From Alphaproteobacteria bacterium (lineage in GTDB: Bacteria; Pseudomonadota; Alphaproteobacteria; UBA6615), in the NCBI GenBank assembly GCA_002727315.1, contig PBWR01000022.1:1-64000 (forward strand): 64,000 bases of DNA, given 5' to 3'. A model generated the notes under the pieces. It ran no database searches. It was not told where the DNA came from and saw only the letters and a program-made list of their open reading frames with translations. Both the position numbers and the translations under genes were made by a program. How positions within the stretch are numbered: the stretch's first letter is position 1; every line of letters begins with the position of its first letter. This document shows, piece after piece, positions 54,257 through 62,649 of this stretch.

Positions 54257-54838
54257 ATGACCGAGTCCCTGTCCCTAGAAAACCGCACCGCGCTGCCCGA
54301 CGGGCTGGCGTTTCTGCTCCCGGAGTATCCACGCGATGTCTGGGATGCGCACCCAAACCGCGGGCCTTGGAGCGAGTTCTGGCTACAACGCCACGATATG
54401 TTCCGGGGATTTTCTGTAGCCCTGTCCGACGCCTGCGCGCGGCTTGCCGACCGCAATATCGAGGCCAAGGCCTTTCACCAGTGGTTCGTGCCGAGGGTGA
54501 ATTTCTTTTTCGGCGAGATCGATACCCACCACAAGGTCGAGGAATATCACTACTTCCCGGCCCTGGCGAAAGCCGATGCCAAGATGGCGCGCGGCATCGA
54601 ATTGCTGGAGGGTGACCACCGCACGATCCATGACCTGCTGATGGCCGCCCACGGGTCGGTCGTGGCGCTGGACACGGCGATCCGCGCGAAGCCCGAGGAT
54701 ATCGCGTCGGCCGCGCCGCTTGCGGGTGATGGGTTGGCGGCGCTGGGTGGCGGTCTTGGCTGTCACCTGAATGACGAGGAAGATCTGATCATACCGCTGA
54801 TCCTCGACCGGTCGGAACCGGCGCTGGGGATCAGGTAG
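54257..54838 (+). CDS. hemerythrin-domain protein
   Basis: 193 residues from ATG 54257; the frame is open from 54161, but this ATG gives the natural N-terminus. The four-helix bundle carries the di-iron ligands: His in QRHDMFRGF, His/Glu in HHKVEEYHYFP, His in EGDHRTIHDLL, and His/Asp/Glu in GCHLNDEEDLI. Such proteins bind O2 or sense NO/oxygen/iron. It stands alone and is divergent from the flavin reductase. Confidence 0.85.
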   Translation: MTESLSLENRTALPDGLAFLLPEYPRDVWDAHPNRGPWSEFWLQRHDMFRGFSVALSDACARLADRNIEAKAFHQWFVPRVNFFFGEIDTHHKVEEYHYFPALAKADAKMARGIELLEGDHRTIHDLLMAAHGSVVALDTAIRAKPEDIASAAPLAGDGLAALGGGLGCHLNDEEDLIIPLILDRSEPALGIR

Positions 54839-54851
54839 CGACCTCCAGTAT

Positions 54852-54925
54852 CGTCATACCCGGGCTTGACCCGGGTATCTTGCCGAAGGCTGCCGGAGAT
54901 GCGCGGATCAGGTCCGCGCATGACG
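54852..54925. repeat. intergenic palindromic repeat unit
   Basis: The 74-bp unit begins cgtcat and ends atgacg, with two internal hairpins: acccggg...cccgggt (54857-54878) and tgcgcgga...tccgcgca (54900-54920). Translated on the minus strand it gives RGPDPRISG and DTRVKPGYDD, phrases often seen where alphaproteobacterial dispersed palindromic elements are mis-translated. Only one copy is seen in this window. Confidence 0.6.
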
Positions 54926-54932
54926 TTGATGT

Positions 54933-55534
54933 TTATTCTAGTCCGTTGATGCCGTCGAAGGTGGCAATCGGGAAGATGATCGCCAGTATCTTGCCGGTCA
55001 TGCGGCGCGCACTCATGGACAGCCAGACCGCCAGGCACACCAGCGCGTTGTAAAGAACCGTGCGGACGAACGCTTAATCCCGGGGAAGCGCCACCTTGAC
55101 GCCGGTAATCGACGTGGCCGTGGCCTTGACGGCGCCATCGCCGAGATCAAGTGTGCCCGACCAGATAACCATCTTGGCCGTTGTCGCCGCGCCGACGATG
55201 TTGGTTATATAGACGATCGCCTAGTTGTGGATGAGTTTGGATGTCGAGACGTTTCAGTCTGTCCAGGCCATGACGATCAGGATTTGCCGGTGAACAGCGC
55301 CGCACCGGCGATGATCACCAAAATCAGCCTGGGAGAGAAAACAATCCCGCCAAGCAGCCGTGCAGTCGGTGACGGTCATGGTGAAGAACATGGCGCCGAA
55401 GTTAACAAAGGCGCCGGCAAGGACGCCAAGCACGACCAGGTGTAGCATTGGTAGGGTTGCCTTGCGGACACCAACATTCCCGACAAGATGGCAATCTCGT
55501 TCGGCCCATAGGGACCTTGCGAATGTGTGCCCAT
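54933..55534 (-). pseudogene. dead formate/nitrite transporter (FNT/FocA-NirC family)
   Basis: Starts at ATG 55534: GPYGPNEIAI, then LGVLAGAFVNFGAMFFTMTVTD, a classic FNT helix. A frameshift follows; the next frame gives LLGGIVFSPRLILVIIAGAAL then FTGKS and stop. A further shift restores ILIVMAW. Then an in-frame TAG (55221-55223) stands where the family has Trp before AIVYITNIVG. The central part (VIWSGTLDLGDGAV) is followed by a TAA near 55076 and then AFVRTVLYNALVCLAVWLSM and GKILAIIFPIA. The 3' end is cut short at TAA 54935-54933. Several independent inactivating changes. Confidence 0.85.
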
Positions 55535-55540
55535 CGCGCG

Positions 55541-56746
55541 CTACTCCAGGACGTTGGCGGCGCGCAGGCCGGCGATCATCGAAGACCCCATCATGAACTT
55601 GAAACTCTTGTCCGCGTTGGCCGCCACGGCACGCATCTCGTCTTGGGATTTGCGGCGTTCGGCTGGGTCTTTCTCAGCGATGAACTTGGTGTTGCGAATG
55701 GTCTGCTGACGCACGTCTTCCAGCGCCATATGGCGTCGCTGCCGGGTGTAGCGATCAAGCAGGTCCTCTTCCCCCTCGCCGCGCCAGATCTGTCCCATCT
55801 TGTCGGCGAAATTGACCGCGTCATGGACCCCCGAATTCATGCCCATGCCGCCCATGGGACTGTTGATGTGGGCCGCATCGCCGCCGATGATGATCCGGCC
55901 CTTGCGGAAGTCCTCGGCCACGCGCTGATGGATGGTCCAAATATTCCGGTGCAGTTCGACGGTCGCACCGCCCTTGCCGAAGAACGCCTTCATGCGGGCT
56001 TCCGCCACATCGTCGCTCACCGCCACGTCGTCGGGCTCACCCTCGCGCGAGGAGAAGGTAACGCGCCAGTATTCGGGCAGGTGCAGGATCACGCACCACT
56101 CGTCCGGGTCCGAAATGTAGGCGACACCGGCAATGTCGGGCATCGCCTCGCTGACATCGAAGGTGGTGCCGTACTGGACGACCTTCTCGTCGTAGGTGAA
56201 GCCTCCCAGCCTGACCCCGAGAGAACGGCGAATGCTGGAACGCGCGCCATCGGCGCCGAAGACATAACGTCCGGCGAAAGTCTGCTCGCCGTCGGGGGTG
56301 TCGGCGCGCACCGTCACACCGTCGGCATCCTGCTCGGCGCCCAGCACCTCATGGGAAAAGCGGACGTCGACATTGGGGAAATCCGCCAGCGTGGCGTGGA
56401 GCGCGCGGTTCAGTTCCATCTGCTCACACTGCACGCGGTATGGAAACTTGGTCTCGTCCTTCAGGGCCGACAGATCGAACTCGGCAACGACGCCTTCGTG
56501 TCGGTCGCGGAACTGCCAGACGGGGGTGATGCGTCCGTCGTTCAACACGGCATCGACCATGCCCAACTCGTCGAGATACTCCAGGGTCGGCGGGTGGAAC
56601 GTGGTGGCGCGCCGGTGGTCCTTGGGCGAATCCTGGGATTCCAGGAGCAGGACGGGGATGTCCTGCCTGGCCAGGGACAGGGCGGCGATTAGGCCCGTGG
56701 GGCCGCCGCCGGCAATGACTACGCGATCGGATTCTTTGGACGCCAT
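55541..56746 (-). CDS. FAD-dependent monooxygenase (aromatic hydroxylase type)
   Basis: 401 residues. FAD Rossmann motif VVIAGGGPTGLIAALSLA, the DG-type motif GADGARSSIRRSLG in the middle, and the GD motif GDAAHINSPMGGMGMNSGVHDA identify the PHBH-type class A flavoprotein monooxygenases. These hydroxylate phenolic or similar rings using NAD(P)H and O2. It is divergent from the IclR regulator with a 114-bp region between, so it is a likely target of that regulator. It ends next to the dead FNT gene. Confidence 0.88.
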   Translation of the reverse strand: MASKESDRVVIAGGGPTGLIAALSLARQDIPVLLLESQDSPKDHRRATTFHPPTLEYLDELGMVDAVLNDGRITPVWQFRDRHEGVVAEFDLSALKDETKFPYRVQCEQMELNRALHATLADFPNVDVRFSHEVLGAEQDADGVTVRADTPDGEQTFAGRYVFGADGARSSIRRSLGVRLGGFTYDEKVVQYGTTFDVSEAMPDIAGVAYISDPDEWCVILHLPEYWRVTFSSREGEPDDVAVSDDVAEARMKAFFGKGGATVELHRNIWTIHQRVAEDFRKGRIIIGGDAAHINSPMGGMGMNSGVHDAVNFADKMGQIWRGEGEEDLLDRYTRQRRHMALEDVRQQTIRNTKFIAEKDPAERRKSQDEMRAVAANADKSFKFMMGSSMIAGLRAANVLE

Positions 56747-56865
56747 TCGAATATCCCGGCGGAACTTGGATGGATCACTGTCGTTCCCTCATTTTAGCGC
56801 AGGAATCCCGGGCGCCGCACGGTCGGCATGCTTGACTCATAACCTTTCACTCCCCAAAAATGCTT

Positions 56866-56879
56866 TTCATGAGTATGAA
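56866..56879. promoter_or_regulatory. TTCAT-N4-ATGAA inverted repeat at the iclR-type gene start
   Basis: A 5+4+5 inverted repeat lies across the start-codon cluster of the IclR gene (ATGs at 56860, 56869, 56875). It is a candidate autoregulatory site for the encoded regulator. The arms are short, so chance is not excluded. Confidence 0.35.
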
Positions 56880-57624
56880 TGATGGTGTGAAAACCGCGGT
56901 CCGCACGGTGAACCTTTTCGAGGCGTTTTCGCAACGCAAGGGGTCCATGACCCTGACCCAGATTGCCGAGAGCCTTTCGGCCCCGATCAGCAGCTGTCAC
57001 GGGCTTGTCAGGACCCTCAGCGCCAAGGGATATCTCTACACATCCGAGCGGACCCGGGCGATCTATCCGACCAAGCGGTTGCTCGAAATCGCCAATACGA
57101 TCGCGGCCCATGACCCGGTGCTCGAGAGTATCGTGCCGGTTCTCGAAGTTCTTCGCGACGACACCAACGAGACGGTCCTCCTGGGGCGGCGCCAGGGCGA
57201 GACGATCATGTATCTCGATGTGATCGAGGGCGGCCAGACGCTCCGCTATTCGGCGGGTGCGGGCGATATCAAGCCCATGCATTCGAGCGCGATCGGCAAG
57301 GCGTTCCTCGGACGTCTCGATGATGGCGAGCGGGCCGCGCTTGTGGCGCGGCTGCCGCTGGACCAGCGCACCCCGGCGACGATTACGGAGCGCGAAACCC
57401 TGCGGGCCGATCTCGCCGATGGCATCGCACTCGGCTATTTCGTGACCCGGGGCGAGAATGTCGTCGATGTCATGGGCATGGCCGCAACGGCCGATGTCTA
57501 TGGAGAAACCATGGGCATCGCGATTGCCGGCCCGCTGTCGCGAATGGAAGCCGGCGAGAAAGAGCTCGGCGCGAAGCTTCTGGCGACATGCAAGAAACTC
57601 GATTCGTTCGGGGGCGTGTTATGA
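56869..57624 (+). CDS. IclR family transcriptional regulator
   Basis: 251 residues from ATG 56869; ATGs at 56860 and 56875 are alternatives and no Shine-Dalgarno decides. N-terminal winged helix: AVRTVNLFEAFSQRKGSMTL, IAESLSAPISSCHGLVRTLSAKGYLY. C-terminal effector domain with DTNETVLLGRRQGETIMYLD and MHSSAIGKAFLGRL. IclR proteins control catabolic operons. The ATGA overlap with the next gene makes it the first gene of an operon with the split ThDP enzyme and the dehydrogenase. Confidence 0.9.
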   Translation: MSMNDGVKTAVRTVNLFEAFSQRKGSMTLTQIAESLSAPISSCHGLVRTLSAKGYLYTSERTRAIYPTKRLLEIANTIAAHDPVLESIVPVLEVLRDDTNETVLLGRRQGETIMYLDVIEGGQTLRYSAGAGDIKPMHSSAIGKAFLGRLDDGERAALVARLPLDQRTPATITERETLRADLADGIALGYFVTRGENVVDVMGMAATADVYGETMGIAIAGPLSRMEAGEKELGAKLLATCKKLDSFGGVL

Positions 57625-58172
57625 GCGATACGGTCCTGCGGACAGATGCTGCGGAATTCGGCTGGCCGGATGCGCTCTATGACGTGTTGGTCCGGCAGCA
57701 TGTGCGCCAGGTCGCCTATGTGCCCGATGCCGGCCACAGCCGCCTGATCGAGCGCTGTGCGGACAATCCGGATATGGTCAGCACGGTCTTGACCACCGAG
57801 GAAGAAGGCGTGGCCCTGTTGGCCGGGGCGTGGCTCGGGGGCGATCGCGGTGTCCTACTCATGCAGTCGAGCGGGGTCGGCAATTGCATCAACATGTTTA
57901 CGCTGATCGAGAATTGCCGCCTGCCATTGGTGACGCTTGTGACGATGCGGGGCGAGTGGGGCGAGTTCAATCCCTGGCAGGCGCAAATGGGCCAGGCGAC
58001 ACCGGATATTCTGACCCGCATGGGGATCCAGGTGCATTGTGTCGATGAACCTGGGGACGCCGCACCGACGCTCGATGCCGCCATCCGCCAGTCCTATGAC
58101 GGCATGCTGCCGTCCGCCGTGCTGCTGTCCCAGCGCCTGATCGGCCGCAAGGCCTTTAACGAGGAAGGCTGA
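57621..58172 (+). CDS. ThDP-dependent decarboxylase, PYR-domain (alpha) subunit
   Basis: 183 residues from ATG 57621, overlapping the IclR stop. It is the pyrimidine-binding half of a thiamine diphosphate enzyme: catalytic Glu in TTEEEGVALLAGAWLGG, then LLMQSSGVGNCINMF, like the ComD subunit of sulfopyruvate decarboxylase and the N-terminal part of phosphonopyruvate decarboxylase. With the next gene it would decarboxylate a 2-oxo acid to an aldehyde. Substrate is open. Confidence 0.85.
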   Translation: MSDTVLRTDAAEFGWPDALYDVLVRQHVRQVAYVPDAGHSRLIERCADNPDMVSTVLTTEEEGVALLAGAWLGGDRGVLLMQSSGVGNCINMFTLIENCRLPLVTLVTMRGEWGEFNPWQAQMGQATPDILTRMGIQVHCVDEPGDAAPTLDAAIRQSYDGMLPSAVLLSQRLIGRKAFNEEG

Positions 58173-58173
58173 C

Positions 58174-58758
58174 ATGGCCGGACCCTTGCTGGATCGCCGG
58201 GATGCCGTTGAGGGCCTGCTGCGTGACCGGGGCGATTTGCTGGTCGTCTCGGGCCTGGGCTCTGCGACATATGACTGCGCGGCCGTGGATGATGATCCGC
58301 GCAATTTCTATCTATGGGGTGCGATGGGTGGCACCGCGGCCGTGGCCCTCGGTCTTGCGCTCGCACAGCCGTCACGGCCCGTGCTGGCCCTCACCGGTGA
58401 CGGCGACATGCTGATGGGGATGGGAACACTGGCGACCATCGGCGCATCTTCGCCGCAGAACCTGTCAGTCGTCGTCCTCGACAATGAGGTGTATGGCGAG
58501 ACCGGGGCGCAGCCCACCGCGACGGCCCATGGCGTGGATCTCGTGTCGGTCGCACGCGGTTGCGGCATGGAGGCGGTAGAGGATATCCGCGACATGAACG
58601 CGGTGGGCACGCTGGCCGGGCGTATGCAGCGCTGTGAAGGGCCGCTGTTCGCAAATATCAAGATCGACACGCGAGAGTATCCGCGGGTCTTGCCGGCCCG
58701 CGACGGGGCCTACCTGCGTTCGCGGTTTCGCGAGGCCGTGCTCGGAACGTCGCCCTGA
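58174..58758 (+). CDS. ThDP-dependent decarboxylase, PP-domain (beta) subunit
   Basis: 194 residues, one base after the alpha gene stop. It is the diphosphate-binding half: GDGDMLMGMGTLATIGAS with the Mg/ThDP motif GDG...N completed by LDNEVYGETGAQPTAT. This matches ComE of sulfopyruvate decarboxylase and the C-terminal part of phosphonopyruvate decarboxylase. The split subunit form is complete here. The dehydrogenase that follows could reduce the aldehyde product. Confidence 0.86.
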   Translation: MAGPLLDRRDAVEGLLRDRGDLLVVSGLGSATYDCAAVDDDPRNFYLWGAMGGTAAVALGLALAQPSRPVLALTGDGDMLMGMGTLATIGASSPQNLSVVVLDNEVYGETGAQPTATAHGVDLVSVARGCGMEAVEDIRDMNAVGTLAGRMQRCEGPLFANIKIDTREYPRVLPARDGAYLRSRFREAVLGTSP

Positions 58759-58797
58759 TGGCGCGATCGCGGCAAGAATTGGAAAATAGAGGAAGAA

Positions 58798-59682
58798 ATG
58801 GCTGAGAAGATCGGAATTCTGGGACTGGGTTTGATCGGGAGCCTGACGGCCGAAATCCTGATGCCCGAAGGTTATGAATGCGCTGCGGTTCGCCGCCCGA
58901 GCACCGAGCACTTCCCTGACACCGGCGGCAAGCTGTTCGATACGGCGCGCGAGCTCGCCGAATGGTCCGATGTCCTGATCTCGGCATTGCCGACCGTGGA
59001 TTCCGCGCGCGAAGCCTTTTCCGGGCCGGACGGGGTCGTGGCCGGGGCGCACGAGGGGCTGACGGTGATCGAGATGAATACCTTCCCTGTCGCGGTGAAG
59101 GAGGAGATGAAGGCCCTGATCGACCCGACGGCCGCCGAGATCATCGATTGCCCGATCAGTGGTACCCAGCCGGTCATCCGTGCCGGCAAGGGGGTAATCA
59201 TGATGAGCGGTGACGAGGCGCTGTGCGAAGCGGTCAAGCCGATGCTGGAGCTGGTCTGCCCCACGACCTTCTATGTCGGTGACTACGGCACCGGCATCAA
59301 ACTCAAGCTGATGATCAATTTCATGGTTGGTGCGAACACCGTGGCGCTGGCCGAGGGCATGTTGTTCGGTGCCCAGATGGGCCTGGACCCGCAGCAGATG
59401 ATCGACGTGGTCGGTCCCAGCGCCGCCGGCTCGACCGTCTTCGGGATGCGCGCCGGCATCATCAAGGATCGCGCCTGGCAGCCCTGCGCGGGGCCCAGCA
59501 AGCTGCTCTGGAAGGACCTCGATATCGTCGAGGAACAGGCCGATGCGCTCGGCTTGTCCGCGCCGCTGCTGCGTATCTGCAACCAGTACTACAAGAAGAT
59601 TGCGGCGGCCGACCGGCTCGAGGACGAGTGCTCGGTGGTCTATGAAATTCTCGAAGACGAGATCAAGTCCGCCGCCGAGTAG
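58798..59682 (+). CDS. NAD(P)-dependent beta-hydroxyacid dehydrogenase (3-hydroxyisobutyrate dehydrogenase-like)
   Basis: 294 residues. Cofactor motif LGLGLIGSLTAEIL, substrate loop DCPISGTQPVIRAGKG (family DxPVSGG), and catalytic Lys in GTGIKLKLMINFMVGANT. Family members include 3-hydroxyisobutyrate, tartronate semialdehyde and sulfolactaldehyde reductases. It follows the ThDP decarboxylase by 39 bp, so it probably handles its aldehyde or the alcohol counterpart. It converges with SMP-30 (5-bp gap). Confidence 0.87.
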   Translation: MAEKIGILGLGLIGSLTAEILMPEGYECAAVRRPSTEHFPDTGGKLFDTARELAEWSDVLISALPTVDSAREAFSGPDGVVAGAHEGLTVIEMNTFPVAVKEEMKALIDPTAAEIIDCPISGTQPVIRAGKGVIMMSGDEALCEAVKPMLELVCPTTFYVGDYGTGIKLKLMINFMVGANTVALAEGMLFGAQMGLDPQQMIDVVGPSAAGSTVFGMRAGIIKDRAWQPCAGPSKLLWKDLDIVEEQADALGLSAPLLRICNQYYKKIAAADRLEDECSVVYEILEDEIKSAAE

Positions 59683-59687
59683 CACTC

Positions 59688-60602
59688 CTAAATGTGCGAG
59701 TAGAGCATCCGGCCCGGGACCGGCATGTCGGCGGTCAGGACCTGGCCGCTCGACGATTCCGTAATGAAGAGTGTCCGGTTGTCGGGCCCGCCATAGGCGC
59801 AGTTGGTCATCAGCGGGCCGGCGCAGGAATTGATCCTGTAGATCGGCTCGCCGGTCGGCCCGAACACCCAGATCGCGCCAAAACCCACATGGCAGACCAG
59901 GATGTTACCATCGGCGTCGGCGGCCATGCCGTCGGGCCCGGTGCCGCCCGACAGGCGCATGGTGCATCCCACCTGGTCCGCGCGCCCATGGGCGTTTAGG
60001 CGCATCCGCCACACGGCGTTGTCCCGGGTCAGCCCGACATAGAGCATCTTCTCATCCGCGCTCAGCACCAGCCCGTTCGGGCTTGGCAGGTCAGCGCAAA
60101 CCAGCTCCAGCCTTCCGTCTGCGCGCAGGCAAAACACGCACCCCGTACGATCGATCAAGTCCGATGTGCCCTGGTCGGTGAAATAGAGATCACCGTTCGA
60201 CGCGAATGTCAGGTCGTTGGTGCCGCGGAACCGCTCGTTACCCTGTCGCACCAGATGGGGCTCGACCGATCCGGTGGCAGGATCGAGGCGCATCAGGCCG
60301 TGATAATGATCAGCGATGATGCCGTGGCCGTCCTTGTGGAAGGCGAGGCCGTTGGGCTCGCCCTTATACGCACAGACCATCTCGATCTCGGCGTCGGAAG
60401 AGATCCGGAACAGCCGCCCCCGGGCGACATCAACGAGCCAGAGGTTGCCGTCGCGATCGAAGGAGGGGCCTTCCAGGAAGCTGGGCGTATCCGGGCGGCC
60501 GAACAGCAGGCCTGCCCACTCGGAATCGCGGTCCGTGATTCCGTACCTGGCATTGATGTCGGCGAACGGTCTGGTCTCGATGACGGGCGGCGGTGCGAAC
60601 AT
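59688..60602 (-). CDS. SMP-30/gluconolactonase family protein
   Basis: 304 residues, six-bladed propeller. Metal ligands: Glu in FLEGPSFDRDGNLW, Asn in RGTNDLTFASNGDLYFTD, Asn in LPSPNGLVLSADEKMLY, and Asp in DGMAADADGNILVCH. Members hydrolyse sugar lactones or other cyclic esters. It is the last gene of the minus-strand mutase operon (5 bp after meaB-type gene), an unusual place, which suggests a lactone in the pathway. Confidence 0.85.
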   Translation of the reverse strand: MFAPPPVIETRPFADINARYGITDRDSEWAGLLFGRPDTPSFLEGPSFDRDGNLWLVDVARGRLFRISSDAEIEMVCAYKGEPNGLAFHKDGHGIIADHYHGLMRLDPATGSVEPHLVRQGNERFRGTNDLTFASNGDLYFTDQGTSDLIDRTGCVFCLRADGRLELVCADLPSPNGLVLSADEKMLYVGLTRDNAVWRMRLNAHGRADQVGCTMRLSGGTGPDGMAADADGNILVCHVGFGAIWVFGPTGEPIYRINSCAGPLMTNCAYGGPDNRTLFITESSSGQVLTADMPVPGRMLYSHI

Positions 60603-60607
60603 CGCAT

Positions 60608-61507
60608 TCAGTCTCCGGAATCGGGCCCGAGCCGGGCAACAAGCGCGTCGAACAGGTCACGTTGGCCCTTGTCCAGGAAGTCGGCACCTTCTTCGTCCAG
60701 CACTTCTTTGACCCGGCGGGCGATGAGGCCCTGGGCCTGATAGCGCGCCCTGGCGCGCCGCGTGGCGTCGGGATCGGTATGTCCGGCGCGCCACGTCGCG
60801 TGCGCCGTGATGCCGGCGTCGAGGGCGCGAAATCCGTCCTCATCGTTGCGCGCGGTGCGGATGACGGGCGGTGTCCAGCCGTCGCCGCGTTCGCGAGAGG
60901 CCACGTTTTCGATCTCCGCCGCCATCAAGTCGGCGCCGGGCAGGTCGGACTTGTTGACCACATAGATGTCCGCCATTTCCAGGATGCCCGCCTTCATGGC
61001 CTGGATCGCATCGCCGGATTCCGGCACCAGCACCAGGACCACCGTGTCGACGAGGGTGCGGATCGTATACTCCGCCTGGCCGACGCCCACGGTCTCCAGA
61101 ATGATTTCATCGAATCCATGGCCTTCCATGGCGTTCAGAAGGTCGGCGGTGTTGTCCGCCAGCCCGTCATGGGCCCGGCGGCTCGGGATCGACCGGATAA
61201 AGATGTCTGGATCGTCGGCAATCGCGTCCATGCGGATGCGGTCGCCGAGGATCGAACCCTGGGAAAGGGGGCTGGTGGGATCGATCGCCAGTACGGCAAT
61301 CCGGCCACTTGCGGCCTTGCGCCGCTGGGCCAGCCGGGCGATGAGCGAGCTCTTGCCGGCACCCGGTGCGCCGGTCACGCCAATGCGTGGCAGGGATGGG
61401 GGTGCCAGATCATCTTGCTGTGCCAGGGTTTCGGTGACATCCGCATCGGCGATGCGCGTCAGGGCACGGCTGAGGTTTCGGCGCGGGTTGCGGGTTGGTC
61501 CGCTCAT
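60608..61507 (-). CDS. MeaB/ArgK-type GTPase chaperone of B12 acyl-CoA mutase
   Basis: 299 residues. Walker A GVTGAPGAGKSSLIARL, then IDPTSPLSQGSILGDRIRM, the switch Asp region FDEIILETVGVGQAEYT and NKSD in VVNKSDLPGAD. MeaB proteins load and protect the adenosylcobalamin cofactor of methylmalonyl-CoA-type mutases by GTP hydrolysis. Start overlaps the CoA-transferase stop (ATGA). In this operon it serves the split mutase upstream. Confidence 0.92.
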   Translation of the reverse strand: MSGPTRNPRRNLSRALTRIADADVTETLAQQDDLAPPSLPRIGVTGAPGAGKSSLIARLAQRRKAASGRIAVLAIDPTSPLSQGSILGDRIRMDAIADDPDIFIRSIPSRRAHDGLADNTADLLNAMEGHGFDEIILETVGVGQAEYTIRTLVDTVVLVLVPESGDAIQAMKAGILEMADIYVVNKSDLPGADLMAAEIENVASRERGDGWTPPVIRTARNDEDGFRALDAGITAHATWRAGHTDPDATRRARARYQAQGLIARRVKEVLDEEGADFLDKGQRDLFDALVARLGPDSGD

Positions 61508-62649
61508 TTCGCGGCAACCGCCTTCGGCAATCGGCCCAGCACCTCTTCCGTGTGTTCGCCCAGCAGGGGCGGCAACCCATAGCGCTGTTGATGATCGGAC
61601 ATCTTGATCGGGTTGCCAACCACCCGCAGCGCACCGTCGGGCGTGGGGATGACCGCGATCATCTCGCGCGATTGGGCGATGTCGCCGTCCAGCGCCTGGT
61701 CGAGCGTTTCGACGCCCGAGACCACCAGGCCCTCCTGTCCAAGCAGGTCGACCCAGTGGGCCGTGGTCTCGCCCCTCAACAACTCCGCGACGGCCGCAAT
61801 CACGGCCTTCCGGTTCTCGGAGCGGGCCGTCATGGTCGCGAACTGCGGATCGTCTGCCCGCTCGGGCCAGCCCGCCACGTCGCAGAACTTCTTCCAGAAC
61901 TTGTCGGTCGAGACAAACAGCATCAGGAAGCCGTCGCGGCTCTCGAACACCTGGGCCGGGACCATATAGGGGTGTGCGCTGTTTGCCGTTCGCTGGGGGA
62001 CGGATCCATGGTTGAGGTAGCCCGATGCGAGATAGTTCAGTTGGGACAGCATGGTGTCGAACAGGGAGACATCGACCTGCCCACCCTTGCCCTCGATGAT
62101 CTTGGCCAGCATCCCCACCGCGCCCATCATGCCGGTCGAATTGTCGACGGCCGAATAGCCCGCCTTCGTGGGTGCGGCACCCGGGTCGCCCGTCAGGGTC
62201 ATGACCCCGGTCAACGCCTGCACGATGTAGTCGTAGGCTGGTTTGTCGGCGTAGGGGCCGTCGAGGCCGAAACCGGTCAGTGCGACGCAGACGAGGGCTT
62301 CATTGTGCCGGCGCAATTGTTCGTAGGTTAGGCCGAAGCGGCGGATGGTTTCGGGCCTGAGGTTGGTGATCAAACCGTGTGCGTCGGCTGCCAGTTCGCC
62401 CAGTCGGGCCTGACCCTCCAAAGTGTTGAGATCGAGCACCACCGAACGTTTGTTGCGGTTCAGGCTTGCGAAATAGTCATTGTAGGGCCCGGTAAACTTG
62501 CTGGTGATGTTGCGCGCCATGTCGCCGCCGGGCGGCTCGACCTTGATCACGTCGGCGCCAAGGTCTCCCAGGATCATGCTGCTGAAGGGTCCCGCCAGGA
62601 CATGGCAGACCTCGATGATCCGGATACCGGCGAGGGGGCCGTCGCTCAC
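61504..62649 (-). CDS. class III CoA-transferase (CaiB/BaiF family)
   Basis: 381 residues from GTG 62649, overlapping the small mutase stop (GTGA). N-terminal GIRIIEVCHVLAGPFSSMILGDLGADVIKVEPPGGD (quoted as GIRIIEVCHVLAGPF and LGDLGADVIKVEPPGGD) and catalytic Asp in AGYSAVDNSTGMMGA. It transfers CoA between carboxylic acids. Sitting inside a mutase operon it likely makes the acyl-CoA substrate of the mutase or releases its product. Confidence 0.9.
   Translation of the reverse strand: MSDGPLAGIRIIEVCHVLAGPFSSMILGDLGADVIKVEPPGGDMARNITSKFTGPYNDYFASLNRNKRSVVLDLNTLEGQARLGELAADAHGLITNLRPETIRRFGLTYEQLRRHNEALVCVALTGFGLDGPYADKPAYDYIVQALTGVMTLTGDPGAAPTKAGYSAVDNSTGMMGAVGMLAKIIEGKGGQVDVSLFDTMLSQLNYLASGYLNHGSVPQRTANSAHPYMVPAQVFESRDGFLMLFVSTDKFWKKFCDVAGWPERADDPQFATMTARSENRKAVIAAVAELLRGETTAHWVDLLGQEGLVVSGVETLDQALDGDIAQSREMIAVIPTPDGALRVVGNPIKMSDHQQRYGLPPLLGEHTEEVLGRLPKAVAAK

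Noticed and set aside
50577..59682. A complete sulfonate-degradation island linking TauE/SafE with the ComDE-like enzyme
   Set aside because: The genes are 6 kb apart with unrelated genes and relics between them, and no sulfonate transporter or sulfite-releasing enzyme is present.
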